Assembly (NCBI GenBank): GCA_012861695.1
Contig: JAAOOA010000066.1
Location: forward strand, 1,390,419 to 1,454,418
Direction of reading: 5' to 3'
Length of the DNA stretch: 64,000 nucleotides
DNA from: Trematomus loennbergii
Taxonomy: Eukaryota > Chordata > Actinopteri > Perciformes > Nototheniidae
Both the position numbers and the translations under genes were made by a program. Under the pieces are notes generated by a model that was not told the origin of the DNA, did no database searches, and was given only the letters and a program-made list of their open reading frames with translations. Shown piece by piece: positions 33,865-47,307 of the stretch (position 1 is the first letter of the stretch; the number at the start of each line of letters is the position of its first letter).

Positions 33865-36178
33865 CAGTTGACAGCACCCCCCCCCCACATCACTGAGGAC
33901 CTGACATGGACTCTTCACACCACCACCATCACCAAAAAAGCAGCAGCTCTTCTTCCTCCGCAACTTCTACAGGTGCACCATTGAGAGTATCCTGACGGGC
34001 TGCATCACTGCCTGGTACGGCAGCTGCACCACCCTCAATCGTAACCCCGAGATTCGGCGCGTTACGGGCGCGTCACGCAGCCTACACACGGCGGCGTGCG
34101 TTGCCGCTTGGCGGTGGGCGTGTCTTGAGCTTGGGGAGTTTACGCGAGCAACGCGACCAACAACCAATCACATGAATCTCCCGTGTCTCTCCCCAAGGAC
34201 TGGAAAATTGAAGAAGTGACCAGAAAGTCGGGTTTGTCAGCTGGAAAAAGCGATGTCTATTATTTTAGGTACTAAACGAACGGGGGCTTGCAAAACGTTT
34301 AGCTGCTGCAGGACACAAGAGTTTGCGGAAACAAGACAGGAGTTGATAATTGGAAGGGGGGTCTGTGTAAAGTTTGTGATGGGAAGGGGGGGGGTTTCTG
34401 TTTGCAGCGGGGTAAAAAGGCTTTAAAAAGGCTCCCGTGTATGAATCTCACCATAGACATTAATGTCTAAAAAGCGATTTTTAATTAATGTCTATGGTGC
34501 TATTTTATGCAACATTGCATGGTGGCTAAATATACTGTCTATGCCTGCTGTCCATTCAAACGAAGTACACTGGATATAAACTCCCCAAACAGGCGAAAAC
34601 CTACCAGTTTCACCCACTGTCTCTGCACCTCCCTCCATGCCTGGCTCCTCCGGTTTGTATCCCGGTAGGTGAACAGGGACTGAAAGCACCGGGTGATTCC
34701 CTACCGCTACGATTATTTTCTCCTCCATTTTTTGGCATATGAGGAAATGAACTGCGGTCTGGCTCTCTCAGCATACACGCGGTTTGATTGGCTAGCGCTT
34801 GAACTGTCAGATTTGCATACGTGGGATTTGATTGGCTGACGCCTCCGCCTCAGCTTCAAAAGTAGAACATTGCTCTACTTTTGCAGCGAGCACCGCGAGA
34901 AAAGCTACGCTTTGCTCCCAGAATGCAGTTCGGCGAATCGTGACGTCACCCCATTCAAAGTGAATGGGCAGAAGCCGTGTGTAGGGGCCGTTACGGCTGC
35001 GCCGCGGTGCTCACGGCGATCGCGGCCACTCTAGTCAATGGGTGTTATTCCACCACACGCGGCGCGTTACGGCTCAGAAGCGTCCCAGAAGCGGCTCGGC
35101 GCAGGGCTCCTCTAAAATTAGGATCGAATCCTATTTTTGTCGCGGCGCAGCCGTAACGTAAGGTCGGGCAGGCAGGAAGTGGAACTTTCAGAGCATATAT
35201 AGCATATATATATAGATATATACACACACACAAACTAATTTTGCAGACCCTATCCCTCCGTAGTCTTTCAAGTAGGAGGAGAAATGCCAGCGTTCTCCTC
35301 CGGTTTACAGGCACTGTGTAAATTATATATATAGAATAATTATGATGAATGCATTTTTTTACCACTAAAATACAGCAACACATCTTTGATTCATGTCGTT
35401 TATAACTGGAATATTACAGTTATTATTAACTTTGTCTGTACAAAGTAGCCTGTCCAGGAAATATGCCCAAATCAACAAAAACTGCGAGCCGGCAGGCAAG
35501 ACGCTCCGCTTCTGAAATGCTTCTGAAACGCGCCTGGTAGGGTATGACGCCGGAGGAGGCCGGACCAAAACCGCAACGCGGCGCAGACGGACCCGGTGGA
35601 ATCTAGGGGTTAGGCTTTACAGAGGGTGGTGAAAACTGCACAGAACATCACCAGGACGGAGCTGCCATCCATGGAGGACCTTTACTCCCAGCGGCTCAAG
35701 AAGAAATCCCTCCGGATTATAAAAGACCCCCATCACCCCAGCCACAAACTGTTCTGTCTGCTGCCGTCTGGCAGGCGGTACTGCAGCATCCGGACAAAAA
35801 CCACCAGACTCAGAGACAGTTTCATACCACAGGCAATAAGACTGCTAAACAACTGAACTGCTGAAACAACATCTGTTAAACACCTGAACTGTTGAAACAA
35901 CATCCATAACATTCATCTGCTACTTAGTAATTATTTATCTATTTATCTAATATATCATTCCAATAGCTTGCATATAGACTCTTATTTCACTATTTCACTT
36001 TTTTAAAACTATTTTTCTTTTTGTATTTAGTTTTTTAATATTTACTTATATTTTTCTGTTTATCTGTATTATTGTGTTGCACTGTTGGAGAAGCCTGTGA
36101 CCTAAGATTTTCATCTACACAACTACACTGTAGCTATGTTCGTATGACAAAAGAACCTTGAAGCTTGAAACTTGAACC
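33865..36178 (+). pseudogene. LINE 3' portion (C-terminal domain and tail), split by an insert
   Basis: Seen, skipping 34045-35609: HITEDLTWTLHTTTITKKA-like sequence at about 33885-33945 and FYRCTIESILTGCITAWYGS from about 33965, then the insert. After it come LQRVVKTAQNITRTELPSM and LFCLLPSGRRYCSIRTKTTR, ending SFIPQAIRLLNN and a stop (35856). This is the post-RT domain of the same broad LINE group as 10256-14165, on the opposite strand. The 3' end has CTTGAA repeats near 36155-36178. It is 5'-truncated near a C-run at 33880. Confidence 0.85.
34045..35609. mobile_element. GC-rich TIR element inserted in the LINE (Harbinger-like?)
   Basis: Seen: ends CCCCGAGATTC (34045) and GAATCTAGGGG (to 35609), imperfect inverted repeats. 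The two LINE halves join exactly across it with TAA on the left and TTA on the right; a 3-bp TWA target fits PIF/Harbinger but is weak evidence. Locally rich in GCGGCGCGTTACGG-type words. An inner hairpin CCATAGACATTAAT / ATTAATGTCTATGG lies at about 34452-34498. No transposase recognised; the open frames inside look like chance. Confidence 0.6.
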
Positions 36179-38973
36179 TATCTGATGCTTTTCTCCAAAG
36201 TGACTTGCAATAAGTGCATTTAACCATGAAGTTACAAACTAAAAAAAGCAAGAATCCTGCAAATACATAGCTATCAATGAGCCAAACCATTGTAAGTGCT
36301 GCTGCATTCGCTTCCAAAACATTTCTAATTGCTACATACTAAAGTGTCCTGATATCAGTGGGGAACCTGTTGCAGCATTTTGGAACCAGGATTGTAAACA
36401 GGTGTTCTAGTTGAGGGGGGTAGCCTGGGTCCACCTCGCAGAGAAGTAATAGTGAGGCGATTGGAAGACGGAGAGAGAAACGAGCAGGCTGCAACGTATG
36501 GTTTTCAAATGTCCTGGATGTAGGAAGGGTCTGATCCATTCACAGCACTGTAGTCCAGTACCAGTATGTTGAAGCAGATTTGGGCAGCTACTAGCAGCCA
36601 GTGAAGGGAGGGGAGGAGTGGTGTAGTGTGGGTTAGGGTTAGGAGAACATAGGGAGGGGGAAGAACAGATGGAGATGACAGGAGCCTGGACCAGAGCCTG
36701 AGTTGCCTTCAGTATCAGTAGGGTTGACTAGTTAACTAGTGTTCGACATGCAAATAAAGCAGACGGGACAATGAGAAACTCCTGAGTTCTGATTGGTTGG
36801 TATGTTTTTATATCCAAGGGGAGAGCCAATAAAAAGCTTCAAATCACACTTCTTCCCACCTTCCCATTAGCATTTAATGGTACTTGTGAGCATGTTGGCC
36901 TTCATTATTATTACTGGTGAACATTTTAAGCTTCACTAAAAAATAGTGTGACGCGTGAGAATTTAATAATAATAATAATAATACATTTAATATCTAAGCG
37001 CTTTTTCAGGTGTTCAAAGACACTTTACAGTGGTATTAAAAGGAAATAAAATATGAAAAGTTGAGTTAAAATATAAATACAACCACACAACAACACAACA
37101 TTATTCACACATTAAAAGCCAGTTTGAAGAGGTGCGTTTGAAGGCTCTGTCTCCCCAATAGTTCAACTAGTATACATTTTGAGCCTCATTAGTTAACTAG
37201 TAAGAGGAAAAGAGTTAGGGTTAGGGTTAGGAATATGAATATGGAATAACTCAAACGGCTTCCCATATGTATCCTCCTGATGTGGTAGGGAGTGTGTCTG
37301 AGGAGCAGGTGGTCTCAGAAACGCTAGCAGAGAAGGACAGTTGGTCGGCCAGGATCACACACAGATTCCTTGCAGCATGAGTTAGTGTAACAACAAAGGC
37401 GTAAATAAAAAGGTTATGGATATACACATTGTTAAAGTCTATGGAAAAGCTACTATTTTTTATTTTATATACACCAACCTACATACAGTGAGGGCTAAAG
37501 GCTGCTTTGGTCAGAAGTGCCGGGGAGTGGACAGACGAGTCCTGTCAGCACGTGCACTCTCCTGACTGTGCTGATGACTGGCAGCTCTGTGGACGCATGT
37601 ACACTCTCGCTCTGTGAGGTCAGAGCTGTTCATGGCGTCAACGAGTGGATCCAGGCGTCAAGCGTTAATGCTTAGTCACAGGCACAGCGACCTGAACATG
37701 AACACTGCAAAGACACAGCAGGAACACGCTACTGCAGTGGGTTTGTCTTAGGAATGCTCTTCAGTTGTTACAATCTTAAAGAATCAACCAACTGCCACAC
37801 AGTCAGGATGTTACTTCTGGGGCCTTCAGGACAATTTTGAGGTTCGACTAATGTCCTCAAGTATTTACATATTATGGTACTTTATAGTTATACTCAACTT
37901 ATGCTATATTTCATTTCAGTGGAAAATATTGCATTATATCTTCACTATATTCATCAACATCTTTAGCTACTTTGCATTTTACAATTTAGCAATGTATAAA
38001 TGATGTGGTCAACTAAAATATTTTTTACTGTCGTAGATTAAACTATAATTTTACATTACATTATGTAACATTAATCATAATTATTGAACAATGTTATAGT
38101 AAAATGATCCTTCAAAGAGGGACAAGTCTGCATAAAGAGTACTTCCCTTTTGATACATAAAAGTATTCCCTTTATACTAGTACATTTTATCTTTTAATTT
38201 TTCACAGACACATTTAGAGACTAGCTGGTGAACATAGTGGAGCATTGCAGCCAAAGATACAGATATGTTTCTCTCAGTCGTTGGTAGAGTCCAAACCAGA
38301 GATAAAAACAGAGTGTATATTTGACTTTTATCAGACGGCCAGAAACATGAAGTCCGAATTAATACTATTTGTCTGCTGGATCGGGAATAGGTAACTGTTT
38401 TTGTAACATGAGTGCCATATCAACATTAAATGGTAAAAATATGTCGGTGATTGTTCAAATACTACTGTCTACGTTTATCAGTTCTGGGAAGTTCCATTAT
38501 TAAGAGTCTTAACTTAACTTTATGTCACGATTCAGATGCTCTCCATAGAATTTTGCGTTGTTGTTCAATGTGAAAGCAGTGTGTGAATTTTCGATGGGGT
38601 AGTGTTTCAGAATCAGAATTCCTTTAATTGTCCCGCAATGGGCTAGCTAGCAAAGTTACCGTTTGTGGAGGCAAATCATCACATGACTACTCAATTAATC
38701 CTATAAAATTAACAGTGGCTTCTTTTCGACACCAGTTTGGTGAAACCTGTATGAAATATTGCAAAAACAAAACATGTATGACTTTTATTTGTATCGTACT
38801 GTTTTGACTGGAGCAGCCACAATACGGCTGGTCCGTAACGTTTCCAAGACGCTGATCGTTGAGTGTCTAGTGTTCTACACTCAAAATATTTCAATGGTAT
38901 GAGTAGACCACTGGTTTCTCATAGTGCACTGCATGTTGCCATACTTCGAAACAGTTATACACTCAAAACTTAA
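36179..38973. other. Intergenic, with small repeat fragments
   Basis: Seen: an interspersed repeat fragment with (AAT)n at 36964-37140 related to 7083-7250, two short GTTAGGG runs (about 36630 and 37217), an AGTACTT-like fragment at 37850-38010, and a LINE-tail-like GAATCAGAATTCCTTTAATT at about 38611-38630. No gene is supported. Confidence 0.45.
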
Positions 38974-39464
38974 AGGGGACCTATCATGCAAAATGCACTT
39001 TTGTACGTCTTTTATACATGAATATGTGTCCCCGGTGTTCCAGGGAACTCACCAAGTGTCAGAAAACACAACCCTCTCTCTTTTCCTCCATACCCAAATC
39101 TCTAAAAACGGGGCTGCAACGGATCTGATACAGACTGATCCAGATTTGAACATTTCTCTGACGTCAGGACGGAGGAGCTCCGCCTATATGGCTAACTCTC
39201 CACCTATCAGGGGAATGAGAGGTTGCCGTGGCATGGTAACAGCATGGTAACATGAAGCTCGTAACTCGGCCCCCTCCTTTGCAGGGGGCCGTGGTCAGCT
39301 GCAGCGCATGCAAAGACAGGGTGGAGGAGAGCAAAATAGAGTGAAATGAGGCATGGCTGAAATGCATGATCTGTTTGGTATTTTGAAAAAGAAAACATAT
39401 AAATATACCTTATATAGGTATGGCCCTACAATATATTATTCAAATATAGCATGATAGGTCCACT
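38974..39464. mobile_element. TTAA-flanked MITE (AGGGGACCTATCATG ends)
   Basis: Seen: TTAA at 38970-38973 and 39465-39468; ends AGGGGACCTATCATG and CATGATAGGTCCACT are inverted with one mismatch. 491 bp. TTAA duplication points to a piggyBac or Kolobok transposase acting in trans. The open frame 38924-39250 crosses the left border and is not a gene. Confidence 0.85.
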
Positions 39465-39685
39465 TTAAGTAGAGAAGTATGTAGATTGAGAACCAGCATA
39501 TGTCTCAGTTCAACTATCTTCCATCAACCACATGTACGTAATACCCATGTAAGCCTTTGGCTTCAGTGTTTTCAATCAAACCCTTTACTGTGTTGCGTGG
39601 TTACTGTTTCATAGATTACACCAACATCAGCCATGGTGCTCCACTTACAGCTGAACTGTAGTGACAGGTTCAGTCCAGTATGAAG

Positions 39686-40278
39686 AATCAACCTGAGGCT
39701 CTCTGGCGGACTCTGTCCTGGGATCAGCCTGACCCAGGAAACATGTGCAATGCTGCTTCCAGACACAACTCTGCTGGAGGTATATACATTCACATACAAT
39801 CCCTTTCTCAGAATTCACTTTACTTCACTCAACTGTGGCCTGTAATTGCATTTTATGATTTATTTGCAAGTGTTTTTTATGTTGCTGGGTTTAGAGTACA
39901 TAGTATTATATTGTACATTTGTTGATTTGGTTTTATATTTTATTGTATTGAATTCTAGTGTGTTGTTTCTATAGTAATATCGACTGATCAGAGTAGAGTG
40001 GACAGCCACAGAGAAGGTTCTGTAGTGCTTCTAGCTTGTAGCATATTTAATGGACTTCAATTGATTTTAAATAAGGCCTTGTTTCAGTATCTTGTCAAAT
40101 TAGATTCAAGCACACTGCTCTTTAATTCAAGACAATGAGGAAAGTCTTTAGACAAAATACACATACATACTGTATAGATCATGGATGTGTTTGATTCCTA
40201 TAAGCTGATATAATTGTACATGTTTCCTGGGTCAGGCTGATCCCAGGACGGAGTCCCCCAGAGAGCCTCAGGTTGATT
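39686..40278. repeat. Inverted repeat pair, 61-bp arms
   Basis: Seen: 39686-39746 (AATCAACCTGAGGCTCTCTG to CCCAGGAAACATGT) is matched in reverse complement by 40218-40278 with about three differences. The 471-bp spacer has no recognised content. This is probably a small foldback/MITE element, but no flanking duplication is seen. Confidence 0.8.
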
Positions 40279-42259
40279 TGATTGAGATTGATTGACAGCC
40301 TTTATATGAATGTATTCTAATATAACACTCTATGCACATTTTAATATTAGAATGTCCTTTTTGATGCTAGCAAACATTTAAGTACTTCATATCAGGCAGA
40401 CAGGAACAGCTGTTGTCTTAAAATGTAGGTTTCTGACTAGAAGCTAATATGTTTATGACCCGACCAAAATAATTTCCATGCAGTTTTTTCTTTGTTGACA
40501 AATGATCACTGTTTGCACTTGACATTTGTTGACATTTACAGCTGGGGAACATCTACATTGTTGGATGATCATCAGTGTGATCCTAAGGGGGGGTGACAGC
40601 CACACACAGCGGGGTTACATGTATGTGCTTGGGGAATAATGTTCATGGGAAATTAGAGTGGGTGGTCATGACAGCTTCCCTTTGAAATTTCAGCAATCAA
40701 TGGCAGTGAGCGTAGAGCATGAGACATGAAAGGGCTGCTGTCATTCAGATACTGTGTGTTACATGATCACAGTCTACCTCACCTTCATAACTGCACTAAT
40801 ATCTCAATAATTGTCCTGTCCTGACACTGAGCCTTTTAAAAGAGATGACTCCTTTTTTCTCTCCCAGTCATTCGCTGGGCTTTCATCTCCTGCTTGGACG
40901 TCTTTTCACTTCCTTGCTATCATGTACAAAAGGTGGGTCACAGTCACATATACCCATTTAACTGCTGCCCTCTAGAAACAGGAAACGGTTAAGGAACCCA
41001 ACTACTATTGTTCTTTACTTTCCACCTCCACTTTTCTCAGGTTTGAAGCCAACTTAATGATCTCTGTGTGATTTACTTCCATGTTTATTGAGATACTTTA
41101 TTGAGTATCTGCAGGAAAACATTTTAGCCCTTGTTGAATTTACACTTGTAGTTGTTCCTTCACAAAGCGATCTCTAATAGCTGGTAGGTTTCAGATTTTC
41201 TCAGTTCACAACCATTTGTATTCCTTTCATGATCTTATCCATTTCCATTTCAATATATATTTATGAGATGTAGTCTTTGTTATAAGTTGGCGATGATTTG
41301 CACTAATTTGATCTACAAGACCCTTTAGCTGTTTCTTTGTGGAATCTTGACCTCCTCTCAAACCCAGGGTCAGTTCTTTTTGACCGACTTTGTTCATCCA
41401 TTGCTTCATGTAGCCTGCCCCAACCCCCCTTGGTTTTTCTGCAATCTGATTTAAATCTCAGGCAGCAGTAGGGATTAATACTGGAAGCTCATGTTGAGAC
41501 TGAGATAGTGAATATGGTGAGGAAGCTTTAGGGTTTAGAACACTATCTCCTGTTTCAGATGAGTGATGCACGTCTTCAGTTTCCCAAGCAAGAGATTGAT
41601 TGACAGGATGTAAGCTATTCAGATGAGGATGAGATATGGGCCATGGGTAGTATGCTAGTGAAAGTTAGCTATCTACTTAACAAACTAGCAAAAGTTAGCT
41701 TCCTTCTTTACAAGCTAGCTAACGTTCGCAATCTATGTATCTAGTAAGCTAGCTAGCTTACATTAGCTACCCATCTAACAAGATAGCTAGCTCGTTAAAA
41801 TAGAGTTATAATTTAACACCCTATAGTTGGACCTGTGTCTATGGATCAGGCAGTGACATACAGCCAGCAGTTGCTCACAGCTCCAAACATCACCGCCAAT
41901 TCTAGAAAATGGACATGTTACTTCAACTTTTTATGTGTGTATAAATATTTTTATTAAATGTTTTATTCAACAGTTTTCATTAACTTCTTATGTTCATATC
42001 ATGTAATTGTATGTTTGTATTGCACATTCTTCTTGATATGATAGTATCATCATTCTATTTTTATTTTACGTATCTTTTATTTATAAGATCAGGCAACTGT
42101 TACAGAACCCTATTTTCCCCAGGTTAAATAAAGTATTCTGATTCTGATTGGTTCTGAATCTGTTAGATCCGTCTGGCTGCAGATGTCTTTTCTTCTTCTT
42201 GTTTGAATAGAAGCAGTGTGGTGTCTTTGAGCTGCAGAGATGTAGTTCCCTTCCCTACT
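40279..42259. other. Intergenic; LINE-tail fragment and GTTAGCTA-rich stretch
   Basis: Seen: 41660-41790 is rich in GTTAGC/AGCTAGCT words. 42115-42150 (AATAAAGTATTCTGATTCTG) resembles the terminal repeats of fish LINEs. No gene is supported. Confidence 0.4.
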
Positions 42260-42267
42260 GCTATTCT

Positions 42268-42932
42268 CAACCCGGTATCACGGCAAGACGTGAACATGTG
42301 ACGATCTACCATGCTGGGAGACGTGAATATGTCACGGTTTCGTCCCTTCAAACGTGACAGTTACACGGTATTGTTAACATGGCCCAACCAGTGGAGAAAT
42401 ACCCGGAAGTGCCTAGCAAATGGGCCGCGCCTATTGGTCGGTTTTTATTGTCAAAATTAGATGTTTTTAATTTATTTTGTAATCATCACACTCGATTTCG
42501 CCAATGTTCTTGTTGCCCTAGCTGGTCGACACCTCTTTTAGCAGAAACAAAGGCTACATTAATGTATTAAATCGATGTTAATCCATGTGTGTGGAGGTGA
42601 GGATGTGGAATTAACGGACGTGACGTTGTGTGATTGCGTTGCCAGGCAACGCAATTTACAAACTCTTCAACTACAACCCGAATTATATTTTAAAACATTT
42701 TAAAATGCCTCACGAAGGCCTCACGAAATACTTTAATGTAAATTAAAATGTAAATGTGAAGGAATGTGTGTAATGTGGTGAATGACATTATTCACCCACG
42801 GATCTATGGGTTGGGGGTATTGTTGCGCACGGACATTTTAGTTAACCGGACTCCTGTTCATGTGAAATCCGAAAACATTTAAAAAAAATAAAATACTTTA
42901 TTCCGAGTTTGCTTGCTTTTCTCTTTGGAGGT
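42268..42932 (+). repeat. Foldback left arm, outer part
   Basis: Pairs with 49384-50045. It contains a 63-codon open frame (42379-42570) whose mirror copy (49934-49743) differs by only two residues (H/R and R/Q). It also holds an inner hairpin GCGTTGCCAGGCAACGC at about 42638-42654. There is no evidence that the frame is translated. Confidence 0.9.
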
Positions 42933-43125
42933 TGTGGTATCTTACCTTGTGTTATTATTACATGTTATTGCATTTGTCCAGCAGGGGGCAAACTCACTCT
43001 TGGTATTAAAAGAGCCTGTTGTACATGTTCCCACGAGGAAGTCCCGGAAGCATGTTACCAAAGTAAAACCAGTTAAATCTACTCTTATGTTGTGGACATA
43101 CAATTATTGATCACAAGATACAACA
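42933..43125 (+). repeat. 5' LTR of the gypsy element
   Basis: 193 bp, TGTGGTATC to GATACAACA (TG...CA). No difference from 47485-47677 seen by eye. TATTAAAAGAG near 43000 could serve as a TATA-like promoter. Confidence 0.95.
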
Positions 43126-43131
43126 TATTAT

Positions 43132-43146
43132 TGGCGACGAGGATTA
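43132..43146 (+). promoter_or_regulatory. Probable tRNA primer-binding site
   Basis: TGGCGACGAGGATTA follows the 5' LTR after six bases. TGG at its start complements the CCA end of a tRNA, as in gypsy elements. The tRNA species is not determined. Confidence 0.6.
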
Positions 43147-43299
43147 AGAAGAGGATTAAGACAAGGATCAATACGGGATCAAAGAGGACATGCCGAACGG
43201 ACTGGTTAACACCTTACATGCAGGTTTGGGTCGTTAGCGGCAGCTAGCTCAAATTATTAGCAAAGTCTGCGGGTGGAGGAGAGGATTCATTGACACACA

Positions 43300-44597
43300 A
43301 TGGCAATGATTGGCACGCTGGCACCTTTTGATGCAAAAAATCAGAAGTGGGAAGAATACTGTGAAGTATTGGAACAGTTTTTTGAGGCTAATGAAATTGA
43401 AATGGAGACAGACAAAGAGCCATATTAATAAGTGTTGTGGGATCATCAACATACAGCCTTATGAAAAACCTCCTCAGTCCGGATAAGCCCAAGGATAAGA
43501 CTTACACACAACTTGTGGAGCTGCTAAAAAATCACTTTGACCCAAAGCCTAGTGAAATTGTGCAAAGGTACAAGTTTGACTCCCGCAACCGTGAGCCAAA
43601 TGAGTCAGTAATGGAATACGTGGCTGAGCTGCGTCGGTTAGCGCAGGATTGCAACTATGGTAACACTTTGCAGCAGAGGTTGAGAGACAGGATCGTCTGT
43701 GGAATAAATGAAGATCGGATTCAGAGACGACTCTTATCAGAAGCGGATTTAACATTTGAAAAAGCATTGTCAATTGCTGTGGCGTCAGAGACTGCAAATA
43801 AAAATGCACAGGAGATACAAAGCCAAGGGGCCACAGCTAAATGCTTCAAAATGGATAAAAAGCCACAGGAGGCTTATGCACACAGAGAACCTACCAAAGA
43901 GTGTTACAGATGCAAGGGAACCAAGCATGAAGCAGCAGACTGTAGGTTTAAACAAGAGAAATGTCATGCATGTGGTAAAATAGGACACATTGCCAGAGCT
44001 TGTCGTAGTAGATCTACACAGAAGGGAAACAGCAACAAAAATGCAGACCCAAAGAGAGAAAGGAGGCAAACCACATATCACCGTTCTCATAAAGTACAAG
44101 AGCAACGGAGCCAAAGTGATAGCTCAGAAGAAGATACATTCTTACTGAATAAGATGAGGTTCAGATTGGGACGCATGAGTGAAGTGCACCTGAGACGAGT
44201 AGACCCATACATGGTTGAAGTGAAGCTGGATAGTAAGTTTGTTAACTTTGAGATAGACACTGGCTGTAGTCTCACAATAATGAATGAACAGACATTTCAA
44301 AGACTATGGAAAGACACAAAAAGTCCATGTTTGAGACCAACCAAAATCCACATCGAGTCTTATACAGGTGACCCTGTTAATGTGGTCGGAGCTGCCCTTG
44401 TTAAAGTGAAATACAAACGTCAAAGTCGGTACTTGCCCCTCATTGTGGTTAAAGGGGACGGCCCCAGCCTGCTGGGAAGAGGCTGGCTGGAGGAAATACA
44501 TCTGAGTTGGAAAGAAATCAAGCTCAGACACAAATCCCGAGTCCTGAAACACCTGAAGACAGAGGAAATCGCTGCAGCAAGTACTGAGCAAACATGA
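43300..44597 (+). pseudogene. Gypsy gag-protease reading frame with a 1-nt break
   Basis: Gag coats retroelement RNA; the protease cuts the polyprotein. A start ATG at 43300 opens a frame that hits TAA at 43426. The continuing gag frame is offset by one base from about 43418 and runs to 44597 (first ATG 43437, 386 codons). Seen, numbered from 43437: capsid-like region, two CCHC knuckles (CYRCKGTKHEAADC from residue 156, CHACGKIGHIARAC from 176), a basic stretch, then the aspartic protease motif DTG at 274. The frame ends just past protease. One missing base near 43418 explains the early stop; a sequencing error is an alternative. Confidence 0.88.
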
Positions 44598-47307
44598 AAA
44601 TGTCTTCAAAGAGGAGCTTGGCACACTGAAAGGTATGAAAGCTACCATCCATGTAAAGGCTGATGCAGTCCCTCGTTTCTTCCGTCCGAGGTCTGTCCCG
44701 TACGCCATGCGCACCAAAGTAGATGAAGAAATAGACAGATTGTTGAAAGAAGGAGTAATCTCACCTGTTAAACATGCAGAATGGGCAGCACCAGTGGTTC
44801 CAATACTGAAGCCTGTTGGGACAGTAAGGCTATGTGGAGACTACAAGCTCACTGTAAATACAGTTTCCTCACTTGAACAATACCCCATACCCCGAATGGA
44901 AGACCTGTTTGCAGCACTGACAGGAGGAAAACGGTTCACAAAGTTGGACATGAGTCATGCATACCAGCAAATACTCATGGATGATGAATCAAAGAAATAC
45001 TTAACAGTGAATACGCACAGAGGCTTATTCACATACAACAGACTGCCTTTTGGAGTAGCATCAGCCCCAGCTATATTTCAGAGGACAATGGAAGGTCTCC
45101 TGCGAGGCATTCCTTTTGTGGCAGTGTATTTAGATGACATCCTGGTGAGCGGTGTGGATGAGGAAGACCATCTGCAGAACCTCGAGACAGTGTTGGCAAA
45201 GCTGGAGGAGGCAGGATTGCGTCTGAGAAGGAGCAAGTGCACTTTCCTGGAAGAGGAAGTGGAATATCTGGGACATCGAGTGGACGCACAGGGACTTCAC
45301 CCTGTGGAAAAGAAAGTCAAAGCCATCATGGAGGCTCCCAACCCCACAAATGTTACTGAACTCAAGTCGTACTTAGGTTTGCTAAATTACTATAACAAAT
45401 TTCTGCCAAACTTAGCTACACTATTGGCACCACTGCATGAGCTCCTGCGACAAGATGTGCGATGGACATGGCAAAAGAAACAGGAAGAGGCTTTTAAAAA
45501 ATCAAAGGCCCTGTTAAACTCAGCAGAAGTGTTGGTGCATTACTCTGCTGACCGAGAGTTAATTATGTCATGTGATGCGTCACCTTACGGGGTGGGCGCT
45601 GTTTTATCACACGTAATGGACGATGGAACTGAACGTCCTTTGGGGTTCATGTCGCGTACTCTAGCGCCTGCTGAAAAGAATTACTCACAGCTAGACAAAG
45701 AAGGCTTAGCAGTTATATTTGGAATCAAGAAATTCCACAAGTACTTGTATGGTCGAACTTTCACCATCTATACAGATCACAAGCCACTGATCTCTCTCTT
45801 CAACGAAAAGAAACCCATTCCACAGATGGGTTCCCCGAGAGTTCAGAGATGGGCAGTGCACCTGAGTGCCTATGAGTATCACATTGTGTACAAACCAGGA
45901 AAGAACAACGCTAATGCGGACGCATTAAGCAGACTGCCGCTGTCGGAAGATGTGCGAGAGAGTGAGACCGCAGAACAAGTGCTCATGATTGATCTTCTGG
46001 ATGACACACTCGTGGACACAGCCAAAATAAAACACTGGACAGCTAAGGATGTAATATTGTCTCAAGTTCATGGTTATGTCCTGTCGGGATGGCCTTCAGT
46101 GACTGAGGCTCCTCTCAAGCCGTATCATCAGAGGAGAGAAGAACTGAGTGTGAGGGATGGCTGCGTGCTCTGGGGAGCCAGAGTCATCGTACCAAACAAA
46201 GGCAGGGAAAAGATATTGAAAGTACTGCACCAAACACATTCCGGCATGTCAAAGATGAAAGGTCTGGCTAGATCTTATGTATGGTGGCCGGGGATGGACC
46301 AGGATGTAGAAAAGGAAGTGCAGTCTTGTGAGGAGTGCCAAAAGCACCACAAGTCACCACCATCAGCACCATTACATCCCTGGGAGTGGCCGGAGTCTCC
46401 CTGGACGAGAATTCATGTGGACTATGCAGGCCCTTTCCTGGGAGAGATGTTTCTACTGATAGTGGATGCTCACTCAAAATGGATGGATATTTATCCAGTG
46501 AAGTCAGCTACATCACAGGTGACCATTGAAAAGCTGCGTCAGAGTTTCAGTGTTTTTGGACTGCCAAAAATGTTGGTGTCAGACAACGGAACCTGTTTTA
46601 CAAGTGCTGAATTTGAGACTTTCATGAAACAAAATGGCATCCGCCATGTGAGGTCAGCACCGTTTCACCCGTCTTCTAATGGGCTGGCAGAGAGGGCGGT
46701 CCAGACCTTCAAAGGGGGGATGAAAAAGATGAAAGGTGAAACATTGCAAACTAGACTGTCAAGGTTTCTGTTCAGTTACCGCATCACACCTCACGCGACC
46801 ACAGGCCTGTCGCCTGCAGAGTTGATGATGTCAAGGAGACTCAGATCTGCATTAGACCTGCTCCTGCCAGATGTGAAAACAAGAGTGCAGCAAAAACAAC
46901 TAAAACAGAAACAGTCCCATGACACAAACAGGAAACTGAGAAGTTTCTCACCTGGGGATAAAGTGTTCATCAGAAACTACTCTTATGGACCTAAATGGAT
47001 CGCTGCGGTCATCGAGAGCTCATCAGGTCCAGTGTCATATACAGTGATCATTGGAAGTGGTCAAGTCGTGAAGCGGCATGTGGATCAAGTAAGAGCCAGA
47101 TTAACAGACACCGTGCCCTTAGAGCCGGTGCTGGACTCCAACAGAGACACTGTGGTTCCAGTGACAATCGAGCAAGAAGGACCTCCTGCAAGTGAGCCAG
47201 TGGTTCTGTGTACTCCGGTCCCGCCGGACTTGCCTGCTACACCCGTGGTGAGACGATCAGAGCGCGAGAGACAGCCACCTGTATACCTGAAAGACTTTGT
47301 TAAATAG
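44567..47307 (+). CDS. Gypsy pol: reverse transcriptase, RNase H, integrase
   Basis: The continuous frame has its first ATG at 44635 (890 codons), but RT-type coding (LSKHENVF) is already readable from about 44587, overlapping the gag-protease frame in another register. Numbered from 44635: RT motif A KLDMSHAYQ, PFGVASAPAIFQ, catalytic YLDD at 165-168; RNase H CDAS at 313-316 and YTDHK near 381; integrase HHCC finger (His532, Cys565, Cys568), DDE residues Asp596, Asp650, Glu686 with the usual 35-residue D-E spacing; a chromo-less basic C-terminus follows. All catalytic residues are present. It may need frameshifting from gag, or the gag-pol join may be a mutation. Confidence 0.93.

Noticed and set aside
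36626..37235. GTTAGGGTTAGGG runs as interstitial telomere
   Set aside because: Only two to three units at each place; too short to mean more than chance.
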